Below are positions 47,210 to 57,828 of a stretch of 64,000 nucleotides of DNA, in pieces (the first letter of the stretch is position 1; each line of letters starts with the position of its first letter). The notes beneath the pieces are model-generated. The model searched no databases. It saw nothing but the letters and a program-made list of their open reading frames with translations, and was not told where the DNA came from. A program made the translations under genes and the position numbers. The stretch is from the NCBI GenBank assembly GCA_014904845.1, contig MU119289.1:1-64000 (forward strand), written 5' to 3'. This DNA comes from Acephala macrosclerotiorum (Eukaryota > Ascomycota > Leotiomycetes > Helotiales > Mollisiaceae).

Positions 47210-49401
47210 GGTGACGGATAAATGCAGAAAGTCAATTTAGTAGCACCCATGAGGACATCAAGGTGCCCAGCAATATTTATACCTTCCATAGTAGCTCCCG
47301 ACGACCAGGTTCACCTTACTAGAGGTCCCTAGATCCCAAAGCACTCGCGCATTGAGCTACAGCTGCTTGATGCACCAGTTCGTGGCCCAAGAAACATTCA
47401 GACGATGATATATGAGACTCGAATGAACCAATTGAGGAGCTCATCGCACGTGTGTTGCGATAGTTCTTGCCAATGCTTGGCCACAGGAGCAACAAGGCAA
47501 GTCTCACGACGTACCTGCCCGTTGGAGGTGTCCAAGAGGATTTGGCCCCTCATGGAGCGATGAGGCTGGATGAACAACCCCGAAGATGGGTGTAAATGAT
47601 GGGAATTGACTTTCTGTCGAACCTGTGGACAAGAAATGGTGACGAGCTTAGTCTTGGCAACTCATGATGGTACCAGAGCATGTATATCGATACAGAGTTG
47701 ATGCGCCGCAGCTGCAGTTCCCGAGCGGGATGGGCTGTGATCAAGCTCGCTGACCGCTGAGCTATCAATCGAGGACTGGAATCGAGACCTCAATTAGTGC
47801 GAACGGATAAAACACGTGCAATTCGAGATAAAGATTCCGCAGGCTTTTTCTTAAAGAGATGCAAGGCAATCTTTGGTGCAGTATGAGTTATCCAATATGG
47901 AGAGCAGTCGTTGGAATCAACGGAAGGGTTGCAAGGGAGGAAAGAGAAGGCTGGGGAAGATTGGGCGCATTTACAGCCTGTGATAAGGGTGCATTGTTCT
48001 CACCGCTGGCAGCCCTGATCACACTTGACTCCACCACACCATCCGTACGAACTCAACCTCCAACTTTCTATTTCCATTTATATGACAGTTTCGAATTTCA
48101 GCACGTGAGTTTCGTTACGTCTTCTCGTCGACTCCAGCCGGCCGCGCACCTACTTAGTGCGCCCCTCCAATGACAATCCAAACTGTCCTTTGGCGAACGA
48201 GTCCCCCCCCCCCCCCCCAATCTCCCAATTCTCACAATCTACCTCCGCATAGTCCTTCGTCCTTCCCCTCTACTCTAGCTTATCCATCTCTCCCCCTTTC
48301 GATATTATCCCACCATCGATACAAAAATTTTTCTGCGACTCTTCCCAATTCCGTAACCTTACCTTCGAGCCCTTCCGCGAATCCACGAACTATCGCAGCA
48401 CTGCAAGCGGACATAGCCATGCACGAATACAATCTGCGGGACAGGGCCTGAGACGTTTGTTCATTTGCAAGGAGTTGTGTGCGTTAGAGGAATTGTGGTG
48501 CTTAAGTGATCGCAAGTGAGGCGGAGGATGAGGAGGTAGGAGATAATAAGTCCTGGAGCTCGAAGGAACCGCAAGGAGCGTCGGTGCCAGAAGGTGCGCC
48601 CTCTTCTGGTCGAATTTGGAACGCCATAACTCTGCGGGCGACGACGTGGAGAAGAAGCTTCCTTCGATCATGTCAGTGATATCGAAGTCCCATATACGTC
48701 TCACAGCCTTCATCAACCCCATTAAAGCCTCCAGGCTCCATTGATGTATTGGAAACGCGATTTGTTCCAAACGGAGGAGAACCCATTGCCTGCATACGAA
48801 GCACGAGGAGAAGAGGAGCTTTCTTCTTCTAGATGTCGGATAAGTCTCGATCCCGTCGCTAGGGTTTATACACACCGTGTTGGAGAAGAAACCTCTCAAC
48901 ATGTATAATGTTAGTTGCATGTACACACTTGATCAGGGAACTCGCACGCAAGGAAACGAAGACCTAGAAGTCTAGGGATCTTCCTAAAGACTCTATGGTT
49001 ACAAGGAAAGGGTACCGCATATCACAAGAGCGTGTTTCAAATGTTCCTGCGGTCTTTGGGAGACTTTGGATACACATAGTTCCGCAGCCATCTCCTTGAT
49101 TAGTAACGCAGTACTACAAGGTGCCTCCGACAGCCTCGCACCCAAGTGAAACTCTCCTCCAAGCTGGGAGTAGGTGGGTACAGATGCGGGGTCTAGACCT
49201 AAATAAACTTGTCACAGGGAGTACTGCACGGAAGAGTATTGAAAGCTTCGAATGATGGAGAAGAGCCGACCACTTCTGAGAGTCACAAATTTCCTGTACA
49301 GGCAATACCTTTCCTAGCATTCAATCAATACTACTCTTTTCTTCGTCTTCCGGCAGATACCTTCGAGAATTACGACGGAGACATCGTCGAAGGCGACCGC
49401 A
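47210..49401. other. Intergenic region with a 16-base C run
   Basis: About 2.2 kb holds no recognisable gene. A minus-strand frame of 178 codons (48390-48926) and plus-strand frames near 47859-48173 and 48170-48451 lack motifs. A perfect run of 16 C lies at 48203-48218 in a pyrimidine-rich stretch. The promoters of the phosphatase and of the small GPI protein lie at the two edges. Confidence 0.45.
48203..48218. repeat. C16 homopolymer
   Basis: Sixteen consecutive C follow GAGT. The length is prone to slippage and sequencing error. No recognisable gene depends on it. Confidence 0.9.
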
Positions 49402-50091
49402 ATGTATCTGACCACTATCAGCATCTTTGGCCTCTTCGTGGCAACGCTCTCCCTCTGTCAAGACTACTCATCTGCTATCTTTATCCCAAACGTGTACGTT
49501 GATCCCCAACAGATACCGTCACAAACCATTGTCGCCTCAATTGCCGGCTCGGTATGCATACCTAGCTCTAACTTACTCCCGTTCTTACTCATCACTCATA
49601 AAGGGTTCTGGGACTACGCTCTACGCCTTTCACTGCGAGCCCGGGGCAGATACCGCGCTGTGCGGTTTCTCAGGGACTGCCACACTGACGGAAGGTCCTA
49701 CTGGAGCCGCATATACCATCCCTCCTCAAATCGACGCCAATAACATAACAACTTTGTAAGCTTGCCCCTTTTCCCTATCCTCTGGCATTGCAAGTTCACT
49801 GGCTAATACATACTAAACAGCTCTGGCTCTTGGAACTGCACTCGTGTGCTGGCCTCTGCTGTTTGCGCTGTATCTATGAATGTCCCTTCGCAGGATCCTA
49901 TTCTCATTCCCTCAAGTACAATATCGGGCTCCCATTATTCCCCGGTGCCCGTTCTGATCACGGGTAGTTCGGTGGTAGCCTCGAATACTAGATCCAGCAA
50001 AACAGAGGCTGCTGGTGCGGGAGCTATTATCACTGGGAGTCCTGCTTGGATGATCGGAGGTGCGGCGCTTGCGGTAGCCGCAATGGCATAG
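49402..50091 (+). CDS. Small secreted protein, probably GPI-anchored
   Basis: Exons 49402-49551, 49604-49755 and 49821-50091 total 573 bases: 190 residues plus stop. Introns of 52 and 65 bp have GTATGC/AAG and GTAAGC/CAG ends, the second with a perfect TACTAAA branch. The protein has a signal peptide (YLTTISIFGLFVATLSLC), an ectodomain with four Cys (CEPGADTALCGF and two later) and N-glycosylation sites (NNITT, WNCT). A Ser/Thr-rich stalk and a C-terminal small-residue/hydrophobic segment (GGAALAVAAMA) typical of GPI attachment follow. Such proteins are common in fungal cell walls. I recognise the architecture, not a family; it could also be an effector-like surface protein. Confidence 0.8.
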
Positions 50092-51254
50092 AGTCGAAGC
50101 GTGATTAGAAAGTTCGTCATTTCCTGAGCACATCGGTGGATCTCCATGGCTACCCTTAAGTTGATGGGATTGCTTTGTCATTCGAGACGAAGAAGCAAAG
50201 CATATGTCTGGGATACAGTGGTCGAAAAGACTGCTCTGACTCGTATCACTCGTCTCACTGCTTCGCGACAGGAATTGCTATTGGGCCACGAGCTCCGGAA
50301 AAGTCGAGATAGATAATTGAACTCTTCAACACACGTTGAGACTAAATGTAAAGAAATATTATCCCCCGATCGAGGCAGCTCAATGATCATTGTGCCAGAA
50401 TAGGTGAATCATAAGAGAAGGAGCCAAGAACGTTGCAAAAGTTCTAGCGCATTGACAGCCCCTAACGAGCCTGGGATCAAAAGTCTGTGTTTTATAGGGC
50501 TTCTCGCTAATAAATGAACGCTAAAACTAAATTTCGATTTTTAACTACGAAGTTAAATTAACTCGGATTTGCTTTATAAACCCACCATAGCTTCCTATAA
50601 GTATCGCATTATAAGATTAAATGATTCTGATTTGTGCGGACTTTATAGTTTTAAAATGAAATCGTCGATTTTGGTTTTTGTCGCTTAAAAGTGCCTTAAA
50701 AAATGCCTGGAAAACACAGACTTATGATCCCAGGCTCGTAAAGAAACGCCTACAATATCAGCGGGCTTCCACCGCACCAACAACACCAGATGCAAAGACC
50801 CTGAAAACCTGCAGCACATCTGCTACACTCCTCCGATTGTACCTAAACACGAGGGACATGTTCCACCAGCTGCGAAACGAGAAGCATGAGCTTCAAGCGT
50901 TCTGCGACTGTCTTGCAGTACAATAACATCCAGACATCCAGCGTCAACGACACTCCTCACGATGCTTGTTAATACTCGAGTCCAGCCCAATTTCTCAAAC
51001 AGCTCTTCATTGGAAGCCGAAATCACGATCAGCGACCGATATCACAAACGATGAGCGGAGCCGGATGTTGGGCGAAAAATGGCATGGGAGGATGCTGCAC
51101 CAGAGCCCAATGTTCGCAGCGACAGCATTCACCGGCCACATATTGCAGAGGTCGAGGAGAATATGTTTATTACTTCGAAGCTGGGAGTATTACTTTCTGG
51201 TCTGGAGGGGAGCTGAATATCGAGGGAAAATACACGGGAGGCATATTACCAAGC
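50092..51254. other. Intergenic region with AT-rich patch
   Basis: Bases 50500-50690 are AT-rich and RIP-like. Short frames at 50678-50926 and 50966-51286 on the plus strand have no recognisable motif. This may be a remnant of a small mobile element between two intact genes. Confidence 0.4.
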
Positions 51255-52783
51255 TCAATTGGCAACATTTATCAACATCGACTTGACAACCAAATACTCT
51301 TGAATTCCCTGCCTCCCACCCTCACGACCATACCCACTCTCCTTCACACCACCGAACGGACTCTCACACGCGCTGAGCAGCCCCAGATTCACACCGACCA
51401 TACCCACCTCCAGCGCCTCCGTCACCCTCCACGAACGAGAAATACTTTCTGTCACAATGAAAGCTCCAAGTCCAACATCGCAATCGTTGGCCATATCAAT
51501 CGCTTCCTCCTCTGTCTCGAATCTATACAATCCTACAACGGGCGCGAAGGTCTCTTCTCTAGTTGTGAGCATCTTCGAGCTCATGTTCTTGATGATGGTG
51601 GGTTGTAGGAAGTATCCACCCATTCCTTCAAGTGGTGCTCCGCCAAGGATGACTTGGCCGCCATGTTTCTTAGCATCTACTCGATGTCAGCAGGCACTCA
51701 TATATCGTTTCGCATTTCCTTACCGTTGATGTGTATCATGGCCTTGTCCACAGCTCTTTCATGCGTCAGAGGGCCGATGAAGACATCTTCCTCAGTCCCT
51801 CTCCCGACCTTCAGCTCCTTGATCCTCTTCGTCAACGCGTCTGCAAAATCATCATAGATCTTGCTCTGCACCAGGATTCTGTTGGCGGTGACACAAGTTT
51901 GCCCGGAGTTCCTCAACTTGGCAAGGATACAAGCCTCAACAGCTGTATCAATTTTCGCATCATCAAAGACGATAAATGGACTGTTCCCGCCAAGTTCCAT
52001 GCTGAGCTTTTTGATACTCCCAGCACATTGCTCTGCCAATATCTTCCCAACTCTGGTACTTCCTGTGAAGCTCAACTTCTTAACCAGCTTGTTCGTGCAA
52101 AGCTCCTTTCCAACCTCAGACACCGAGTCGAGCGTCGTGACAACATTGATCGCTCCCTTTGGGAAACCAGCTTCTTCAGCCAGTACCGCCTGCGCCAAGC
52201 AGCTCAAGGGTGTTTCGCCCGCTGGTTTCCAAATAGTCGTACATCCAGCAGCCAATGCCGCTCCAACTTTCCTCGTAATCATAGCGATTGGGAAATTCCA
52301 CGGCGCCAAACAAGCCGCGACTCCCACAGGCTGCTTAAAAGTCAAGATCCTCTGATTCGGATTTGCGACTGGGACCACCTCTCCATGGGTCCTCTCGGCC
52401 TCACCAGCAAACCATTCCAGAAAGCTCGCAGCATAAGTGACTTCTCCCTTCGCCTCCGTCAAAGTCTTTCCATTCTCCAGTGTCAATATCAAAGCCAAAT
52501 CATCGATGTTCTCAAGCACCAAATCGTTCCACTTCCTCAGCATACGGGCACGCTGACGAGCCGTGGTCTTCTTGTATGATTGGAATGCTTCGTGTGCTGC
52601 TTCGATGGCAAGTGCTGTATCTGCGGCACCCATTTCTGGAACCGCTGTGAGGTGCTTTAGAGTCGCAGGATCCAGGATATCGAATGTCTTGCCCGATTTT
52701 GCGGAGACCCATTCTGCATTAATATAACCTTTTGCTCGGAAGAGGTCTTTCCTCTTAAGATCTGAAAGTGATGTTGGACCCAT
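51255..52783 (-). CDS. Succinate-semialdehyde dehydrogenase (aldehyde dehydrogenase family)
   Basis: Exons 51724-52783 and 51255-51676 flank a 47-bp intron and total 1,482 bases: 493 residues plus stop, the usual SSADH length. Diagnostic sites include APWNFPIAMITRK, the NAD(P)-binding KLSFTGSTRVGK, the general base Glu in MELGGNSPF, the catalytic Cys in NSGQTCVTANR, and SPFGGVKESG near the end. The enzyme oxidises succinic semialdehyde to succinate, the last step of the GABA shunt and of gamma-hydroxybutyrate breakdown. There is no obvious mitochondrial presequence, so it is probably cytosolic. It lies downstream of, and co-oriented with, the lactonase gene, 441 bases away. Other semialdehydes are possible substrates. 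Confidence 0.92.
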
Positions 52784-53224
52784 GTTCAGAGCTGGATTGT
52801 GTTCTGGTCTTGCTATTTGGGATTTTCGTGGAATCGGATTCTCTTACCACGGCTCCGTGAGGCTGCAGCAACTGGTATCAAGGCCCACCGCCCCAACTGC
52901 AGATCCCCGCGTAAAATTGCCTTCGGGTAGGCATGGCGTTCTTAGTGGGGTGCCGTGGAACGCCTGGGTGCGGGGTAGCTCAAGTGGCTGTGGGGTACAG
53001 TAGCACGTAAATGTTTGGAGAAGTTATTTCCGGAACCACAGATCGAACACTCTCGATCTCGAGATTGCAAAAACAGTTTAGAGGGAATGTTACATTGCGC
53101 AGCTTCGAGATACTCTGACTCCCGAACATTGGCCAAGGCTTATTATCTCCCAGACTCCTCCCAAGTCACCCGCTCCTCTTTCACATCCACAAATCTCCAT
53201 CCAAATTCGAACTGAATCATAACC

Positions 53225-54347
53225 TTAACTTAGGTAGTCCTTGATCTCGCTCTGAAGTTGTAGGAAGGTTTCTTTATCATGTCCTGGAATAACTCTCCCC
53301 TTCGTCGTGGCTTCCAAACGCTTCAATCTCTGTGTGCTTTGGAACCAAGCTGGATGATCACTAAGTACTATCAGCATCACCCTTCTGTAAATTCCAGGAA
53401 CCTTACCGTGCAAGCCATCCTTGGGGAATCCCATCTCTCCACTGTTCAAATTAGCTTCGCACTTCAGGGTCTGGCTTGGGACTTGCTCACATTTTCAATG
53501 ACATGACAATGGTCGCTGATGAAGAAGAATGTTCCATCGTTGGGCAGATTTAATTGCATCCCAATCAAACCTAAGATAAATAAGCATCATATACAGCGGT
53601 TTCGGAATCGAGAAAATACCATCTGTGTGACCTGGGAGATGGTGAAGTGTGATACCCTGGCAGAAATCCATAGTCCTGTCATCGAATGTCTTCCAGTTTA
53701 GGTTCAACTGTTTCAGTCAGTGATGAGGTCTCCAAGCTTGGTGCTAGACTCACATTCATGTAATGAGCCAAATACACCCCGACATCTGCTCCTGTCGCCA
53801 CAGACCAGAACGCGGATCGTAACTCCTTGTCGTGAACCCAAATCTCGATATCAGTTCTGTGGAGGAATTGATCCAGCCCACCAGCATGATCCAAATGCAT
53901 ATGTCCAAGAATGCTGCCCCAGTCAGCCTCCGATGCCTCACAGTTTTTAAACACTTACATCTTCTTAATATCCTCTAACTTATGCCCCGTTGCCTCAACC
54001 GCATTCTTCAGCTCATGTCTCGGCTCATACTTGATCCTCGAAAAGACATCGGCGACTTGTGGGCCCCATACTTCGGGGTAATCTACCCCACATCCAGTTT
54101 CCCACAGGATACAACCATCATGAGGATGATCAATCAGAACACAATACATTGGCAACTCCCTCCTTTTATTGACGAAGGCATTGTTCTCGGTTGACTTTAG
54201 GGAAGTGTTTCCTCCTCGAACGACGAACCCCTCATCGCATTCCAGCCATCCGACTTCGAGGAGATAAGCTTTTGTACCCGGAGGACAGACATTGGAGATG
54301 TGGGAGGGTACTGCGCCTGAGTCGAGAGCTTTTTGAATTCCTGCCAT
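53225..54347 (-). CDS. Metallo-beta-lactamase-fold lactonase (AttM/AiiA-like)
   Basis: Six exons (53959-54347, 53754-53913, 53620-53707, 53491-53570, 53408-53442, 53225-53360) total 888 bases: 295 residues plus stop. All dinuclear zinc ligands of the lactonase family are present: HMHLDHAGG (HxHxDH), HLPGHTDG, FFISDH and VIPGHD. The N-terminal part (KAYLLEVGWLECDEG, CVLIDHPHDG) and the ENWRDGIPQGWLARDHPAW segment across exons 4-6 resemble the AttM/AiiA branch that opens gamma-butyrolactones and N-acyl-homoserine lactones. Fungal relatives also cleave benzoxazolinone lactams. No signal peptide. It is divergent from the zinc alcohol dehydrogenase and tandem with SSADH, suggesting one catabolic module. 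Substrate is inferred. Confidence 0.9.
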
Positions 54348-55044
54348 ATTTTGGGATTTGAGCTCGGTTTTGATATTAATTCCAACGTTTTCTGGAAAAT
54401 AGAATCGGGTTGGAAGTCGAGAAGAAAGGGATCATGGGAATAAGTTCAAGTCGTACAGCAGCCCCACCTCACGAACTCATATCTGGATGCAGAGCTCAGG
54501 TAACCCCTCCCTCCTCTCAATGACGCTTTCCGTTCTTCCATTGCCCCGCATATCTATTAGCTCTCAATTCCGCTATGCTCATTGGCATTCTAACGACTTG
54601 GCCATAGAAAAGCGACCCCCACGATAGAGTCCAGAAGTGCGGAAACTGCTCCGGGGATACCGTTCCCCTCAATTGACTTTTCTACAATCAACTGGTAACG
54701 CCAAGCGTCAGCCATTCAATCCAGTCAATGGCTGAAACTTGTCTGTGCCTCTTCATACCGCTCGATCGGATCATGCACCTCTTTTCTTACGGGGCGGTTC
54801 GCCTTATGTGTCGATTCGCTCGAAACGAGGGCACTTGGCGAGGTGATGCAGCTGCCACTAGAAATCCCTCGGCATCAGTTCCCCGCATTTCTCAGCTCCT
54901 CCAGTTCAGCAGTCCGACATCGTCAGCTTGGAACGACCGCCGATTTCAGAGTCTTTTTCGTTCTCCCGCATTAATTGTCATTTTCTGTTCTCAACACCTA
55001 CCAGATATTTCTGAATCTGAAACAGATAATCGTCACTCGCCAAA
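54348..55044. promoter_or_regulatory. Divergent promoter of lactonase and alcohol dehydrogenase
   Basis: A 697-base region separates the two start codons and must drive both genes in opposite directions, as is common for co-regulated fungal catabolic pairs. A 110-codon frame inside it (54728-55060) overlaps the dehydrogenase start and is judged spurious. I do not identify a specific transcription-factor site with confidence. Confidence 0.55.
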
Positions 55045-56354
55045 ATGTCGAACACCATGAAAGCCGTCGTCTTCAAGGGGACCTTGAAGGTCGAGATTGA
55101 GGACCGCCCCATTCCCAAAATCGTGGACCCAACAGATATGATCATCAAAGTGAAATACTCAGCACTTTGTGGAAGGTAGGTCCAAGCCATGCTTCGCAAA
55201 TCTTAAGTCACTGACCCCTCCCCAGTGAACTTCACGTCTTCCGAGGTCACCAGCCCAGCAAGACCGACTTCATCATGGTGAGCTCATCTCAAACCCTCAT
55301 ATCAAATCATTTTCTGACAAATACAGGGGCACGAAACAACCGGTGAAGTCTCAGAAATCGGTTCTGCGGTCAAGAACCACAAAATCGGCGACACAGTCGT
55401 GATGCCATTCACGGTCTCATGCGGCGAATGCTTCTACTGCCAACGCGGGTTCTCTTCCCGCTGCGAGAAATGCCTCTTATTCGGTTGTCCTCTTCTCGAT
55501 GGAGGACAAGCAGAATACATGCGCGTTCCCCTCGCTGATGCTACTGCTGTCAAAGCTCCTGAGGGTATCGATGAGAAGAAGTTGGTTCTGATGGCTGATA
55601 TCTTCCCTACGGGTTACTTTGCTGCTGCGAATGCGTTCAGAGGTTTTGACGAGGAGACTATCCATCAGAGCGTGGTTGTTCTGATTGGATGTGGACCGGT
55701 GGGGTTGTGTGCTTTGATTAATGCTTTGGAGTATAAGCCGAAGGTTGTTATTGCTGTTGATCGTGTGGAGTCGAGGCTGGCGTTGGCGAAGCAACTCGGT
55801 GCGGAGCCTTGGAATGATCAGAAAGATAAAGCTGGTATGTGGCATTATTGGGGTGATTCGAAGGCAATGCTGACTTGTGTAGGTCTTGAAAAGCGAGTTA
55901 AGGAGTTGACAAATGGTAGAGGAGCAGATACAATCATTGAAGGTGTCGGCCACGCAGATGCTTTGAAAACTGGGTTTGACTTGATGAGACCATGGGGCAA
56001 TATCTCAAGTTTCGGTGTCCACAATGAGGAGCTTCCCTGGACTGGTAACCAAGCTTACGGCAAGAACTTGAGAATCCAAATGGGACGATGTCCCGTCAGG
56101 AGTAGGTGATTTAAGCAGAACATGAACCCTCCCACTAATACCAAGCAGGTATCTTCCCCCAGGCGCTCGAGATGCTGAAGAAGAAGCAGCACTTGCTTGA
56201 GTATGTCTTTCGTTCTAGTGGTTAAATCTAGCTGACCGGATATAGCTTCATGACAGACAAATTCATGCCTTTGAGCGAGGCAGTGGAGGGGTATGATATC
56301 TTCAACAAGATGCAAGTCCAAAAAGTTGTCTTCGTACCAGAACACTCAAAGTAG
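55045..56354 (+). CDS. Zinc-dependent alcohol dehydrogenase (MDR family)
   Basis: Six exons (55045-55175, 55226-55277, 55327-55834, 55883-56101, 56149-56200, 56246-56354) total 1,071 bases: 356 residues plus stop, standard for the family. The catalytic zinc site is seen in ALCGSELH and GHETTGEV. The structural zinc loop CGECFYCQRGFSSRCEKC has four Cys. The nucleotide-binding motif is VVLIGCGPVGLCAL, followed by VIAVDRVESRLALAKQLGAE, where the Asp suggests NAD. Start chosen at MSNTMKAVVFKG. It reversibly oxidises an alcohol to an aldehyde; next to lactonase and SSADH, a 4-hydroxybutyrate-type substrate is plausible but inferred. The bacterial blc/att equivalent is an unrelated iron-type dehydrogenase, so this would be an independent assembly. 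Confidence 0.92.
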
Positions 56355-56403
56355 GATCTTAGAAATTGCCAGGCGCAGCGAAAGTGTACTTTTATTTTGA
56401 GGG

Positions 56404-57828
56404 CTAAGGAAGATTCGTAATTGATCGATTGTTCAATTCCTCCTGACTCTCGATGCCGCTCTTATTACCGCTCCCCGCATCACTCTGCTTCCTATCTCTG
56501 ATCTCAACAGTAACAATAGTATGTTTGTGAACTTCCATCTTGCTTCCCATAAAAGGCAGAACACAATCTGTACTCTTCGCATCATTCTCACCATCTTTCG
56601 ATCTCCAAAAGCTGCCGGAGCTATAGCCTCTCGATAATGACCCTTTTACAATACTCTCGCTGCGTGGACCACCACCTTGGTCTGAAAGCTCAATTGCACC
56701 CTATGTATTTCGCGAAAGGCGATTGCGAGAGGCAGTTTCGACAGGTCTCGTTGACAGGAGGTACCGATTCTTCGAGTCTGTATATCCGTAGGATGAGAGG
56801 AGATGGGGTGCGAAGCGCTTGAAGATCGGTTTGATTGCTGGCGCAGAAACGCAGAATATCCCCATCGAGACTTCTAGACCCGTCCAGATAAATATGTCGT
56901 AGAACACCCCTGAATTAGTGTTAGTGCGGTACATTGACATTGGAAGTGTATGTTACATGGAATATCAATGACTTTGGTGCGGAAGAGATGGCCCAGCCGA
57001 ACCATCCTCACGATCGCTGCGATGATGGCAAGCCAGCTTAAAGTTATGATGAGGAATAGCGCTGCTCTCCGCTTCTGTGCCATCTTTAAATTCTAGATCC
57101 GAGGATGACCATAACGATGAGCCAGCAGTCGGCCAGAATGTTGCAAACACCGTTGACTTAGAAAGCTGGAGATGGATTGATACATATTGGGGGTTCAGTT
57201 ACGTTCCAGTAGCCGTCCATAGGCTTGCATTGGAAGATCGAGAATATCATAGTCGGGACTGTGTACAGTAAGATGAATCCTATAGTAACATACACCAAGT
57301 ATTTCGTCGTTCTGTCACTGAAAAGACGCAGATGTAACAGGCAGATCCTGAGCTTAGTGAGCGCGAGAGTGATTTGATAGACAAGTAGAGAACCGAAGCC
57401 GATTGAAGTGTTGGCATGATGTATCGGTGGGGCTACTCCGGGGTATCCCAAATGTGATGTCCAGAGCCATATTTGGTCGAGACGCAAGAACAAACGCAAA
57501 GAATGAACGAGTCAAACTATGAGGGTCAGACGCAACCAGATTTAACGAGGCCAACTCCCCATGAGATTGTCGGAAGGGTGTCGTCTGCTCCCTAGTTTCC
57601 GAGCAGCCATGCTCGAGCATAGACTCGGGGAAAGAAGAATAGAGTCGCAATTAACTCTGGTATGATGTTCCCAGCCAAGATAGCTGGAGCACGACTCGTT
57701 CCTTGGAGCTGCAAGACCACAACAACAGTTCCATTAATACTCGAGTACATGGCGGTGTTGCATCGATAAAGTAGACAGAGAGCACGATCCCCACTGTAGG
57801 AAACCAAAGGACTTAATAGTTCAGACAT
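56404..57828 (-). pseudogene. PTH11/SAT4-like seven-helix membrane protein, broken
   Basis: Minus-strand frames spell a fungal rhodopsin-like (PTH11/SAT4) integral membrane protein. They include NIIPELIATLFFFPRVYAR, then VYQITLALTKLRICLLHLR, YVTIGFILLYTVP ... IFQCKPMDGYWN, LFLIITLSWLAIIAAIVRMV and IWTGLEVSMGIFCVSAPAIK. Two stops interrupt it. The first, a TAG at 57592-57594 after ARAWLLGN, is followed in frame by GADDTLPTISWG, so Trp TGG to TAG is likely. The second, a TAG at 56701-56703, is followed by an open cytoplasmic tail of about 98 codons to a TAG at 56404. The segment near 57500 lacks a credible intron. The family includes surface-sensing receptors. It is convergent with the alcohol dehydrogenase, 50 bases apart. 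Confidence 0.7.

Noticed and set aside
47300..47400. tRNA-like GTAGCTCAAT D-arm sequence on the minus strand, and a similar TAGCTCAGCGGT near 47750
   Set aside because: Neither has a T-loop GGTTCGA, a paired acceptor stem or a sensible anticodon arm at the right distance. Relics are possible but not supportable.
51731..52579. 282-codon and 164-codon plus-strand frames
   Set aside because: They are antisense shadows of the SSADH coding region.
54728..55060. 110-codon frame in the divergent promoter
   Set aside because: It overlaps the ADH start codon, has no motif and is better explained as promoter/leader sequence.
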